NCBI GenBank assembly: GCA_001795165.1
Contig: MGNS01000056.1
Location: 1,533-14,279 of the forward strand
Direction of reading: 5' to 3'
Origin: Chloroflexi bacterium RBG_16_57_11
Lineage (GTDB): Bacteria; Chloroflexota; Anaerolineae; Anaerolineales; UBA4823
DNA: 12,747 bases
Within the stretch, counting starts at the first letter, position 1; every line of letters begins with the position of its first letter. Of the stretch, positions 4,824 to 12,747 are shown piece after piece. The notes below the pieces were generated by a model that saw only the letters and a program-made list of their open reading frames with translations, ran no database searches and was not told the DNA's origin. The position numbers and the translations under genes were made by a program.

Positions 4824-6320
4824 ATGGCAGACCTGACCGATCTATCATTGGCGCAGATGAGGCAATCGCTCCGCAGCGGCGAGTTTTCCAGCCAGGAGCT
4901 CAGCATGGCATTTGTCGATCGGATCGAGCGGCTGGAGGCCGAACTGCACGCTTTTCTCACCCCAACGCCGGATCTGGCCCTGGCACAGGCGGTGCAGGCA
5001 GACCGCCGCCTGGCGGATTGGCGCAGAAATCCGGATGCGCCCTTGCCCGCCTTGCTGGGCATCCCGCTGGCGGTCAAGGATATTTTGTGCGTATCTGGCG
5101 TGCGCTGCACGTGCGGCTCGCACATCCTGGAAAACTTCGTCCCTCCATACTCCGCAACGGCGGTGGAGCGTTTACTGGCCGCCGGGGCGGTTCTGCTCGG
5201 TAAGACCAACACCGACGAATTTGCGATGGGCTCGTCAACGGAGAATTCCGCTTATGGGCCGACCCACAACCCCTGGGATCCGGGCCGTGTTCCTGGCGGA
5301 TCCAGCGGCGGAAGCGCCGCGGCGGTCGCTGCTCGTATGGCGCCCCTGGCGCTGGGGACCGACACTGGTGGAAGCGTGCGCCAACCGGCGTCGTTGTGCG
5401 GCGTTACCGGTCTGAAACCTACCTACGGGAGGGTCTCTCGCTTCGGCCTGGTTGCGTTTGGCTCATCGCTGGACGTGGTGGGGTCTTTCGGCGCCAGCGC
5501 GGCGGATATTGCCCCGCTGTTTACCATCATGGCCGGGCACGACCCGAAAGACTCCACCTCTCTCGACCTGCCGGTGCCTGAGATCCTCATGGAGGAACCG
5601 GTCGAAAAGGTCTTTTCGGGTTTGCGCATCGGCGTGCCAAAGGAATATTTCCAGGTGGGGGCTGGGGAGGCTGGCATCCAGCCCGAGGTCGAAGCCAGCG
5701 TGCGCCGGGCGATCCAGATGATGGAGTCTTGCGGCGCAGTGATCGTAGAGGTCAGCTTGCCGCATACCGAATATGCCTTGCCGGTATACTATCTGGTAGC
5801 GCCAGCGGAGGCCTCTGCCAACCTGGCGCGCTTCGATGGCGTACGCTACGGGAGGCGGGCAGAGGCGGACAGCCTGAAAGATTTGTTCTACAACACGCGC
5901 GGCCAGGGCTTTGGCCCCGAGGTCAAGCGCCGCATCATGCTTGGCACCTATGCGCTTTCCGCTGGCTACTATGAGGCCTATTATGGGCAGGCGCAAAAAG
6001 TGCGCACCTTGATCAAGAGGGATTTTGAGGCGGTCTTTGAGCGTGTGGATATTATCGCCGCGCCCGCCACGCCCCGCACAGCCTTTCGCTTCGGAGAGCA
6101 CACCGACGATCCCCTGGCGATGTACCTGGAAGATATTTTTACATTACCGGCCAATCTGGCCGGCATCCCTGGGTTGGCGCTACCGGCCGGCTTTGACCAG
6201 CAGGGTTTGCCGATCGGGATGCAGCTAATGGCTCCGCATTTTCAGGAAGCCCAGCTGCTCCAGGTCGCGCACGCCTACCAGCAGCTGACCGATTGGCATC
6301 TGCGCCGCCCGCTTCTGTAA
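4824..6320 (+). CDS. gatA: Asp-tRNA(Asn)/Glu-tRNA(Gln) amidotransferase subunit A (amidase)
   Basis: This 498-residue amidase-signature enzyme is full length for GatA (about 480-500). It releases ammonia from glutamine and channels it to GatB for transamidation of the tRNA-bound amino acid. The Lys-cisSer-Ser triad is visible with canonical spacing: K85 (PLAVKD), S160 (in PGGSSGGS) and S184 (in DTGGSV). The signature GKTNTDEFAMGSSTENSAYG (126-145) is typical of GatA rather than other amidases. The C-terminal part holds PATP (AAPATPRTAF) and the family tail LQLMAPHFQEAQLL-like segment (IGMQLMAPHFQEAQLLQVAH). The ATG at 4824 lacks a clear ribosome site, consistent with coupling to gatC 24 bases upstream. 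No damage is seen. Confidence 0.97.
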   Translation: MADLTDLSLAQMRQSLRSGEFSSQELSMAFVDRIERLEAELHAFLTPTPDLALAQAVQADRRLADWRRNPDAPLPALLGIPLAVKDILCVSGVRCTCGSHILENFVPPYSATAVERLLAAGAVLLGKTNTDEFAMGSSTENSAYGPTHNPWDPGRVPGGSSGGSAAAVAARMAPLALGTDTGGSVRQPASLCGVTGLKPTYGRVSRFGLVAFGSSLDVVGSFGASAADIAPLFTIMAGHDPKDSTSLDLPVPEILMEEPVEKVFSGLRIGVPKEYFQVGAGEAGIQPEVEASVRRAIQMMESCGAVIVEVSLPHTEYALPVYYLVAPAEASANLARFDGVRYGRRAEADSLKDLFYNTRGQGFGPEVKRRIMLGTYALSAGYYEAYYGQAQKVRTLIKRDFEAVFERVDIIAAPATPRTAFRFGEHTDDPLAMYLEDIFTLPANLAGIPGLALPAGFDQQGLPIGMQLMAPHFQEAQLLQVAHAYQQLTDWHLRRPLL

Positions 6321-6357
6321 TCAATAATTCGATAACTTTTCCTGAGGAGGAAAAACC

Positions 6358-8058
6358 ATGCTTGCGCCCCTGCCTCAACAACCCGTTGAGTTCATGCGTT
6401 GGTCCTGGGCTGAGATTGAGCCATACTATGCGGAGCTGATCGAACGACCGTTCAGCGCGACCTCGATCTCCGGCTGGCTAGCCGATTGGACCCGGCTGGC
6501 TGAGCTGGTATATGAGCGCTTCCAGCGCCTGTATGTGGCAATCACCGTGGATACAACCGATGTAGCCTCTAAGCAAGAATACGATTCTTTCCTGGATAGA
6601 ATTTACCCGAACGCCCAGACTGCCGAGCAAAAGCTCAAAGAAACGCTGCTCGCCAGCGGCCTTGAGCCAGCGGGCTTTGATGTACCGCTGAGGAACCTGC
6701 GCCTGGAGGCCGAGATTTTCCGACAGGAGAATCTACCGCTGTTAACCGAGGAGCTAAAGCTCAACGCCGAATATGACCAGATTATCGGTGCGCAAACCGT
6801 CAACTGGGAAGGAAAGGAGCTCACTCTGCCACAGCTGCGCCCAGTGGCTCAGGATCACGACCGGGCGGTGCGCGAGCGCGCCTGGCGCCTGGCGGCCGAG
6901 CGCCAGCTGGCAGACCGGCGGGCGATCGATGACCTGTGGGGTAAGCTGCTGCCCCTGCGGGACCAACTGGCGCATAATGCTGGCCTGTCCAGCTACCGGG
7001 ACTACCGCTGGAAGCAGATGCTGCGCTTCGACTACAACCCGCAGGATTGCACCCGTTTCCATCGGGCTATCGAGCTGGCCGCGGTGCCGGCGGCCTTTCG
7101 GCTGTACGAGGGACGCAGGCAGAAATTGGGAGTGGAAACGCTGCGCCCATGGGATTTAGAAGTCGATGCGCTGGGCCGCCCACCACTAAAACCCTATACC
7201 CAGATCGACCAGCTGGAGGACGGTGTTTCAGCCATCTTCCACCAGGTTGACCCGCAACTGGGCGAGTATTTCGATACGATGCGGCAGGAAGGCCTGCTGG
7301 ATCTCGAAAACCGCAAGGGCAAGGCGCCCGGCGGGTACTGCACCGAGTTCGTCGCTTCGAAACGACCGTTTATTTTCATGAATGCGGTAGGATTGCATGA
7401 TGACGTCCAGACGCTGCTGCACGAAGGCGGGCACGCCTTCCACGTCTTTGAAACCAACGCCCTGCCTTACATTCAACAGAAGCAAGTCAGTCTGGAGTTC
7501 GCCGAGGTCGCCTCGATGGGCATGGAGCTGCTGGCTTCACCATATCTATCCATGGCGGGTGGGTTCTATACGCCCCCGGACGCCACGCGTGCCTTCACCA
7601 CGAACCTGGAGGAGATCATCCGCTTCTGGCCGTATATGGCCGTGGTGGACGCTTTTCAGCACTGGGTGTACGAGCACCCGCAAGCGGCTATCCAGCCTGC
7701 CAGCCGGGACGCCCGCTGGAGCGAGCTGTGGGATCGCTTCATGACCGGTGTGGATTGGAGCGGCCTGGAGGACGAGAAGGCGACCGGCTGGCAGCGCAAA
7801 CCGCACATCACCCAGGTACCGTTCTACTATATAGAATATGGACTGGCTCAGCTTGGAGCGCTGCAGGTGTGGCGCAATGCCCTCAAGGATAAGGCAGGGG
7901 CGGTGCGCGCATATCGCAGAGCGCTGGCGCTGGGCGGTACGGTCGGCCTGTCCGATTTATACTTCGCTGCAGGAGCCAGGTTGGTCTTCGACGTGGAGCC
8001 CCTGCAAGAGATCATCGACCTGATGGAAAACGCCATTGCAACGCAGCCACTTCTTTGA
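6358..8058 (+). CDS. M3-family zinc oligoendopeptidase, copy 1
   Basis: This 566-residue metallopeptidase is of the M3/PepF type, cytoplasmic with no signal peptide. Such enzymes trim short peptides. The zinc site is intact: HEGGH at 355-359 (H355, catalytic E356, H359) and the third ligand E383 in LEFAEVASMGMEL, 24 residues on, as in thimet-type enzymes. FYYIEYGLAQLGALQVW near 491-507 is the C-terminal substrate-binding Tyr region of the family. AGGAGG at 6345-6350 lies 7 bases before the ATG, a strong ribosome site. It follows gatA by 37 bases with no visible terminator, so read-through from the gatCA promoter is possible. It is paralogous along its whole length to the next gene. Confidence 0.93.
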   Translation: MLAPLPQQPVEFMRWSWAEIEPYYAELIERPFSATSISGWLADWTRLAELVYERFQRLYVAITVDTTDVASKQEYDSFLDRIYPNAQTAEQKLKETLLASGLEPAGFDVPLRNLRLEAEIFRQENLPLLTEELKLNAEYDQIIGAQTVNWEGKELTLPQLRPVAQDHDRAVRERAWRLAAERQLADRRAIDDLWGKLLPLRDQLAHNAGLSSYRDYRWKQMLRFDYNPQDCTRFHRAIELAAVPAAFRLYEGRRQKLGVETLRPWDLEVDALGRPPLKPYTQIDQLEDGVSAIFHQVDPQLGEYFDTMRQEGLLDLENRKGKAPGGYCTEFVASKRPFIFMNAVGLHDDVQTLLHEGGHAFHVFETNALPYIQQKQVSLEFAEVASMGMELLASPYLSMAGGFYTPPDATRAFTTNLEEIIRFWPYMAVVDAFQHWVYEHPQAAIQPASRDARWSELWDRFMTGVDWSGLEDEKATGWQRKPHITQVPFYYIEYGLAQLGALQVWRNALKDKAGAVRAYRRALALGGTVGLSDLYFAAGARLVFDVEPLQEIIDLMENAIATQPLL

Positions 8059-9763
8059 AACCCTGCCCGGTTCGGCTTTCCCCGTCCTCGATTGGCCCTG
8101 GGAGCAGATCGAGCCCTTTTATCAAGATTTGCTTTCCAGGCCTCTGGATGTAGAAAGGGTGGAGCGCTGGCTGGCGGATTGGACCCGGCTGGCCGACCTG
8201 ATCGGCGAAGCCTACGCCCGGCTGAGCGTGGCGGTCACCTTGGACACCACCAATCCGGAGGCCGAGAGGCGTTTCAACGACTTCATCGACTACATCCACC
8301 CCCAGGCGCAGGCAGCCGATCAGAGGCTGAAGGAAAAACTGCTCGAAAGCGGTTTGAAGCCGCCTGGCTTTGCCGTCCCCTTGCGCAAGATGCGTGCAGA
8401 GGCGGCGATCTTTTGCGCCGATAACCTGCCATTGCTCTCGCAGGAGCGCAAGCTGGCCTCCGAATACAACAAGATCATCGGCGCCCAGACGGTTTCCTGG
8501 GAAGGCGATGAGCTGACCTTGCAGCAACTGCGCCGGGCGCTGCAATCCCCCGACCGAGAGACGCGCCAGCGGGCCTGGCGGCTGGCAGCCGAGCGCCAGC
8601 TTGCCGACCAGGCGGCGATCAACGAGCTGTGGGGGCGGTTTATGCACCTGCGAGGTAGGCTGGCGAAGAACGCCGGCTTCTCGGATTATCTGACTTATCG
8701 CTGGCAGCAGATGCTGCGCCTGGACTATACACCGCAGGATAGCCTGCGTTTCCAGCAGGCGATCGAGCAGGTGGCCGTCCCGGCGGCTACCCGGATGTAC
8801 GAGAAGCGCCGCCGGGAGCTGGGCGTGGAGCGGCTGAGGCCGTGGGATCTGGATCAAGACCTGTATCCGCTGGATCTGCCGTCGCTGCCGGTCTACGGGG
8901 ACATCGACGACCTGCCTGCCAAAGCTGAGGCGGTCTTTCGCCGGGTGGATCCGCAATTGGGCGCATATTTCCACACGCTGCGGGAGCAGGGTTTGCTCGA
9001 CCTGGACAATCACAAGGGCAAAGCGCCGGGGGCTTATTGCACCGTTTACGCAGTTATGAAGCGCCCATTCATCTTTATGAACGGTGTTGGGTTGTCGAGC
9101 GATGTGCGCACCATCCTGCACGAATCGGGGCACGCTTTCCACAACTTCGAGCGCCTGCGCCTGCCCTATTTTCAGCAGCGCATCCCTGGGCTGGAGTTCG
9201 CTGAGGTTGCGTCGATGTCGATGGAGCTGTTGGCCTCGCCTTATCTCGACGCCCAGCCTAACGGGTTCTACCCACCCGAAGCAGCCCGTCGCTTTCGGAT
9301 CGCCCACCTGGAGCACATCCTGGCTTTCTGGCCCTACATGGCGGTGGTAGATGCCTTCCAGCATTGGGTCTACACTCACCACGATCAGGCGACTGACCCG
9401 GCGAGCTGCGACGCCGAGTGGCTGAGGCTGTGGCGACGCTACCTGCCCGGTGTGGATTGGAGCGGGCTGGACGAGCAGGCGATGACCGGCTGGCAGCGCA
9501 AGCAGCACATCCACCGCTACCCGCTGTATTACATCGAATATGGCGTGGCTCAGCTAGGAGCGGTGCAGGTGTGGCGCAGCGCGTTGTCAGATCCGGCGCT
9601 GGCGCTGAGCCAGTACCGCCAGGCGCTCCGCCTGGGCGGGACTGCTACCCTGCCCGAGCTGTACCAGGCGGCGGGGGCGCGCTTCGCCTTCGACCTCGAG
9701 ACGCTGGGCGAGGCGGTAGCGCTGGTGGAAGAGACGATCGAAACGCTGGAGGCGCAGGGATAA
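8036..9763 (+). CDS. M3-family zinc oligoendopeptidase, copy 2
   Basis: This 575-residue protein is collinear with copy 1: both share WLADWTRLA, NLPLL, IIGAQTV, RAWRLAAERQLAD, YRWQQMLR/YRWKQMLR, LRPWDL and PFIFMN. By eye well over half of the residues agree. The zinc site is HESGH at 362-366 with third ligand E390 in LEFAEVASMSMEL. The start must be the TTG at 8036, because an in-frame TGA lies at 8021-8023 and no ATG or GTG occurs before the conserved region. This places the start 23 bases inside copy 1, implying coupled translation at a reduced rate. The GGAA at 8025-8028 is at best a weak ribosome site. Both copies keep all catalytic residues, so they may differ in peptide preference. Confidence 0.92.
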   Translation: MQRSHFFETLPGSAFPVLDWPWEQIEPFYQDLLSRPLDVERVERWLADWTRLADLIGEAYARLSVAVTLDTTNPEAERRFNDFIDYIHPQAQAADQRLKEKLLESGLKPPGFAVPLRKMRAEAAIFCADNLPLLSQERKLASEYNKIIGAQTVSWEGDELTLQQLRRALQSPDRETRQRAWRLAAERQLADQAAINELWGRFMHLRGRLAKNAGFSDYLTYRWQQMLRLDYTPQDSLRFQQAIEQVAVPAATRMYEKRRRELGVERLRPWDLDQDLYPLDLPSLPVYGDIDDLPAKAEAVFRRVDPQLGAYFHTLREQGLLDLDNHKGKAPGAYCTVYAVMKRPFIFMNGVGLSSDVRTILHESGHAFHNFERLRLPYFQQRIPGLEFAEVASMSMELLASPYLDAQPNGFYPPEAARRFRIAHLEHILAFWPYMAVVDAFQHWVYTHHDQATDPASCDAEWLRLWRRYLPGVDWSGLDEQAMTGWQRKQHIHRYPLYYIEYGVAQLGAVQVWRSALSDPALALSQYRQALRLGGTATLPELYQAAGARFAFDLETLGEAVALVEETIETLEAQG

Positions 9764-9860
9764 GAAAGTGATATGTGCCATGTGCCAGGTATCAGGTATG
9801 CCGAATAGCTGACTGCTGAAAGCTAATTACCAAAAGCTAATCGTTAAGAGCCAGGAAAGT
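9764..9860. other. Intergenic stretch with short direct repeats
   Basis: No gene is seen here. AAAGCTAAT occurs twice (9819-9827 and 9833-9841), next to ATAGCTGACTGCTG. ATGTGCCATGTGCCAGGTATCAGGTAT at the left is itself two tandem near-copies (ATGTGCC twice, ATCAGGT/GGTATC-like words). I see no GC hairpin plus T-run that would make an intrinsic terminator, and no convincing promoter for the reductase. Confidence 0.45.
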
Positions 9861-9889
9861 CGTAGGGGCGCATGGCATGCGCCCGCAAC
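9861..9889. repeat. Intergenic REP-like palindrome
   Basis: It starts CGTAGGGG, then has GGGCGCAT (9866-9873), loop GGC and ATGCGCCC (9877-9884): perfect 8-bp arms with a 3-base loop. The right flank (GCAACG) has lost the CCTACG that the left flank would pair with. The design is that of the four palindromes inside the RAYT gene. It ends about 22 bases before the ribosome site of the reductase. Confidence 0.75.
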
Positions 9890-9923
9890 GCAAATTGGAT
9901 TTCAACCAAATGAGGAGGAACGC

Positions 9924-10904
9924 ATGGAGTATATCAACCTTGGACGTACGGGGCTTAAGGTCTCACGCATTTGCCTGGGGACGATGACCTATGGCTCATC
10001 TCAGTGGCGGGCGTGGGTGCTTGACAAAGAAGAGAGCTGGCCGTTTTTCCGACGGGCGATCGAGCTGGGGATCAACTTCTTCGACACAGCCGACATGTAC
10101 TCGCTTGGGATGAGCGAGGAAATCACCGGGGGTGCGCTGCGTGAGTATAGCCGGCGTGAGGAGGTGGTGATCGCCACCAAGGTGTTCTTCCCGATGGGCA
10201 AATCGCCCAACCAGCGCGGGCTATCACGCCTGCACATCCTGCAGGCGATCGATGATTCGCTGCGCCGCCTGGGCACCGATTACGTCGACCTGTACCAGAT
10301 CCACCGCTATGACCCGCAAACCCCCATTGAGGAGACGCTGGAGGCGCTGCACGAGGTGGTTAAGGCGGGGAAGGCGCGCTATATTGGGGCGTCGAGCATG
10401 TACGCCTGGCAGTTTGCCCAGGCGCTGTACCTGTCAGATCAGCACGGCTGGACGCGCTTCGCCTCGATGCAGAACCACTACAACCTGGTGTACCGTGAAG
10501 AGGAGCGCGAGATGATGCCCCTGTGCCGGGCGGAGGGTATCGGTGTGATCCCGTGGAGCCCGCTGGCGCGCGGCTTTTTGACTGGGGGCCGAAAGCGTGA
10601 GGGCTACGGTGACACTACACGCGCCCGAACCGACGATTACGCCCAAAACATGTACTACCAGGAGGCGGATTTCGAGATCGCCGGGCGGGTTGCCGAGCTG
10701 GCGGGGAGGCGTGACGTCTCCCCGGCTCGGATCGCCCTGGCCTGGCTGTTGCACCAGCCGGCGGTGACCAGCCCGATCGTCGGGGCGAGCAAGATGCAAC
10801 ACCTGGAAGAGGCGGTCGCTGCCCTCGAAGTCCAACTCTCCGCCGAAGAGCTAAAATTCCTGGAGGAGCGCTACCAACCACACCCGGTTTTGGGGCACAG
10901 CTAG
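9924..10904 (+). CDS. Aldo/keto reductase family oxidoreductase
   Basis: This 326-residue protein is a full-length AKR (an (alpha/beta)8 barrel, NAD(P)H-dependent carbonyl reduction). The catalytic tetrad is visible: D54 and Y59 in FFDTADMYS, K86 in IATKVFF, H127 in YQIHRYD. LGRTGLKVSRICLGTMTYG (6-24) is the typical opening of YajO/Tas-like or potassium-channel-beta-like AKRs. The NAD(P)-binding end is PWSPLARGFLTG plus SPIVGASKMQHLEEA. The length and the RTGLKVS start fit AKR subgroups that act on sugars or small aldehydes; the substrate is not readable. AGGAGG at 9913-9918 precedes ATG 9924 by 5 bases. The methyltransferase gene starts 2 bases after the stop, so they are likely co-translated. 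Confidence 0.94.
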   Translation: MEYINLGRTGLKVSRICLGTMTYGSSQWRAWVLDKEESWPFFRRAIELGINFFDTADMYSLGMSEEITGGALREYSRREEVVIATKVFFPMGKSPNQRGLSRLHILQAIDDSLRRLGTDYVDLYQIHRYDPQTPIEETLEALHEVVKAGKARYIGASSMYAWQFAQALYLSDQHGWTRFASMQNHYNLVYREEEREMMPLCRAEGIGVIPWSPLARGFLTGGRKREGYGDTTRARTDDYAQNMYYQEADFEIAGRVAELAGRRDVSPARIALAWLLHQPAVTSPIVGASKMQHLEEAVAALEVQLSAEELKFLEERYQPHPVLGHS

Positions 10905-10906
10905 CC

Positions 10907-11497
10907 ATGTTACACGCCATCCCGAAACCCATCCTTGACCGCATGGCAACCCTGGAAGCCATCGACGCCGCCGACCGGCAGGAAGGCACACCCAAGGCCC
11001 AACGCCTACGGCAAATCCCGCCGGAGACCGGGCGCTTTTTAACCCTCATGGCCGCCAGCGCCCCGCCGGGCACGGTAGTGGAGATTGGCACCAGCGGTGG
11101 CTATTCAGGGCTTTGGCTGATCTTGGCGTGCATCCAGCGCCGTGACCGGTTGGCCACCTTCGAGCTGGCGGCCGATAAGGTCCAGCTTGCACAGCAGACC
11201 TTCGCTGCTGCGAGGGTGGAGCAGTATGTGCAGCTTGTGCACGGCGACGCTCGCTCGAAGCTGGTCGAGCTCGAGCGGATCGCCTTCTGCTTCCTGGACA
11301 CCGAGAAAGACATTTACTTGCAGTGCTACGAGCTGGTCGTGCCGCGGATGGCGCCGGGCGGTTTTCTGGTCGCCGACAACGTGATCAGCCACCAGGCGGA
11401 GCTGGCGGATTTTGTCGATCGTGCCATGGCGGACGAGCGCGTGGACGCGCTGGTCGTACCGGTTGGCAAGGGGTTGTTGGTGTGCCGCAGGGCGTAG
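10907..11497 (+). CDS. SAM-dependent O-methyltransferase (catechol-type/family 3)
   Basis: The 196-residue protein is a class I Rossmann methyltransferase. Motif I is VVEIGTSGGYSGLWL (57-71), and E86 in TFELA after strand 2 would bind the SAM ribose. The bivalent-metal triad of cation-dependent O-methyltransferases is matched by D131 (FCFLDTEKDIY) and D157-N158 (VADNVI). Such enzymes methylate catechol-like hydroxyls. The family is normally about 210-220 residues, so this one is slightly short, mostly at the N-terminus. No upstream start extends it, because the reductase stop lies 2 bases before ATG 10907. No transmembrane or signal segment is seen. Co-transcription with the reductase suggests a shared small-molecule pathway, but this is inference. 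Confidence 0.9.
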   Translation: MLHAIPKPILDRMATLEAIDAADRQEGTPKAQRLRQIPPETGRFLTLMAASAPPGTVVEIGTSGGYSGLWLILACIQRRDRLATFELAADKVQLAQQTFAAARVEQYVQLVHGDARSKLVELERIAFCFLDTEKDIYLQCYELVVPRMAPGGFLVADNVISHQAELADFVDRAMADERVDALVVPVGKGLLVCRRA

Positions 11498-11540
11498 GAA
11501 CGGAAGATGTGCAGGTCAGATGGAAGTGCGCGTTGAAAAA

Positions 11541-11656
11541 TTTGACAACGGATTCGGGGAACGGATTTCGCGGATTACCAGCCCGAATGATCAGTGTTAA
11601 GGCAAATCCTGGTGGAAAATCCGCTCAATCCGTGCCAAATAATCCGTTGTCAGAAT
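11541..11656. repeat. Long imperfect inverted repeat (MITE- or hairpin-like element)
   Basis: The outer ends are perfect inverted 12-mers: TGACAACGGATT (11543-11554) and AATCCGTTGTCA (11641-11652). Inside them each arm repeats the heptamer. On the left, ACGGATT starts at 11548 and 11561 and GCGGATT at 11570. On the right, AATCCGC starts at 11618 and AATCCGT at 11627 and 11641. The spacings 13/9 and 9/14 mirror each other. About 41 bases lie between the arms. No ORF covers it. It could fold into one large imperfect hairpin in RNA, or be a non-autonomous element. No flanking target-site duplication is evident to me. Confidence 0.65.
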
Positions 11657-11740
11657 TTCGTCCTGTGCTATATGCTTTTGACCAAGACAGGAAGGCATAG
11701 ATCCAGGGCTTGAGTTGATCGGGTCGACACGTTTACTGAA

Positions 11741-12747
11741 ATGATGATGACTGCTTTACCTGCCCCCACAGTCGCTGATGTCGAGCGCATCGCCCGGCTG
11801 CGGGATCCGGCGTTGCGCAACTTGCAGATCACGCAGAGCTATTACGAGCTCTCGCAGGTGATGACCGCACGCACGGGCCTGAGCGCCAACTGGTGCACCT
11901 TTGCGACCTGGGCTTCCAAACAGGCAGGGCAGTCGATCCGCAAGGAAGATCTGCAGCGCACACTCGAGCGCGCCCTGCACGAGATCACCAGCCCGGGGCG
12001 GGGCGAGCAGGACTTCGCTAGTGAAATCCAGGCCGCGGGTGCGCCGGGCGCCCCCGGCGAAATCCGGGCTGCGGCGAGCGAGGCGGCTGATTATCGCCCG
12101 GCGGTGGAGCGCCTCAGCCAGGCGGTGGGCAGCGGGAACAAAAAGGTGTTTGAAGAGATCGGGCGTGAATTTGCCCGCTTCTACGCCGGGCTTTTACAGG
12201 ACGATCAGCCGGACGAGGCGAAGCTGGGGCGTTTCTGTGAAGCCCTGCGCCCTGGTGAGCCGCCGGAGGGGCAGGGCTATCTGCGCCAGGCTTTCACCCG
12301 TTACTACCGGGCGCTCTTTATCGACGATCCTAAAGTTCGGGCTGAGCTGCTACTGTGCGCCAACCTGGAGATCGGCCTCCACGAGCAGACCCGCCTGCAG
12401 CCGGAAATCGCCGAGGCGCTGGACTCAGCCTATCTCAGCGGGACTCAATTTGCCTTGCGCCTGCTGAGAGCCAGCTTCCCCTTCTATGGCTTGTTCGCTT
12501 CGGCAGGCTGGCTGGCCCGTCGACTGCTGGCGCGCCCGACTGCGCTGGATCGAGCTATCCAGGCGTTATTGTCGGACCTGCAGCGTGCGTTGCGCCACGT
12601 TTTCACCGAGACTATGATGACCATCCGCTTCCCGCCTGACCGGGTGATTATGCTGGGGGATGACCTGCGGGCGGATTTTCCGGAGAGGCTACGCCAGATC
12701 GCCGATCCCGACCTGCGCCGGTTGCTGGCGCAGATTGATCCGACACA
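11741..12747 (+). CDS. Conserved-looking helical protein of unknown function, 3' end outside window
   Basis: An open frame of 335 codons runs to the window edge, starting at three consecutive ATGs (11741, 11744, 11747). An in-frame TGA at 11711-11713 rules out a longer start. Codon use matches neighbouring genes (GC-rich third positions). The predicted protein is mostly helical and soluble. Segments that read like conserved family blocks are LRNLQITQSYYELSQVMTAR (25-44), NWCTFATWASKQAGQSIRKE (50-69), FTRYYRALFIDDPKVRAELL (185-204) and NLEIGLHEQTRLQPEIAEAL (208-227). A low-complexity AAGAPGAPGE linker (98-107) separates two parts, and a hydrophobic ASFPFYGLFASAGWLA stretch lies at 244-259. I do not recognise the family and propose no function. 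No clear ribosome site precedes it. Confidence 0.8.
   Translation, partial: MMMTALPAPTVADVERIARLRDPALRNLQITQSYYELSQVMTARTGLSANWCTFATWASKQAGQSIRKEDLQRTLERALHEITSPGRGEQDFASEIQAAGAPGAPGEIRAAASEAADYRPAVERLSQAVGSGNKKVFEEIGREFARFYAGLLQDDQPDEAKLGRFCEALRPGEPPEGQGYLRQAFTRYYRALFIDDPKVRAELLLCANLEIGLHEQTRLQPEIAEALDSAYLSGTQFALRLLRASFPFYGLFASAGWLARRLLARPTALDRAIQALLSDLQRALRHVFTETMMTIRFPPDRVIMLGDDLRADFPERLRQIADPDLRRLLAQIDPT

Noticed and set aside
8012..9514. A 500-codon open frame on the - strand opposite the second M3 peptidase
   Set aside because: It is an antisense shadow of a GC-rich gene. The protein is a biased Arg/Gln/Leu composition with no domain, while the + strand carries an intact catalytic site.

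Overview
The window is about 60 % GC and gene-dense, and nearly every supported gene lies on the + strand. The gene mix suggests a free-living, probably anaerobic or thermotolerant bacterium, most plausibly a Chloroflexota (Anaerolineae-like) chromosome. The mix is GatCAB-type amidotransferase genes, tandem M3 oligoendopeptidases, a REP-associated transposase, a VapBC pair and short GC-rich dispersed palindromes. The taxonomic call is inference, because no rRNA or marker gene is present.

Bases 1-4430 are an accessory region. They hold a VapB/VapC-type toxin-antitoxin pair (26-665), a small TPR protein (695-1342) and a compact but damaged type I restriction-modification locus (1346-4039). In that locus hsdS is split by a one-base frameshift in a C-run. 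A REP-associated tyrosine transposase (RAYT) gene starts inside the hsdS stop codon. hsdM follows 2 bases later and has lost, in frame, everything between its SAM-binding motif and its C-terminal tail. No hsdR is present in the window. A perfect 8-bp-stem palindrome and the 5' remnant of a nitroreductase-family gene follow.

Bases 4419-9763 are a housekeeping block: an extended -10 promoter, gatC and gatA (two of the three subunits of the tRNA-dependent amidotransferase; gatB is not here), then two tandemly duplicated M3-family zinc peptidases. The second peptidase starts at a TTG codon inside the end of the first.

Bases 9764-12747 hold an intergenic region with a REP-like palindrome, an aldo/keto reductase, an SAM-dependent O-methyltransferase-like gene 2 bases downstream, a ~116-base inverted-repeat element, and the first 335 codons of an unidentified helical protein that runs off the window.

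The most unusual structure is the RAYT gene. A 246-base (82-codon) in-frame segment separates its HUH motif from its candidate catalytic tyrosines. That segment is built of two units, each bounded by CGTAGGGG at the left and CCCCTAC at the right, and each contains two REP-like palindromes. It therefore looks like a pair of BIME-like mosaics carried inside the transposase gene. A related palindrome sits between genes at 9861-9889. The transposase thus appears to carry copies of its likely substrate within its own coding sequence, and it is physically locked into an R-M operon.
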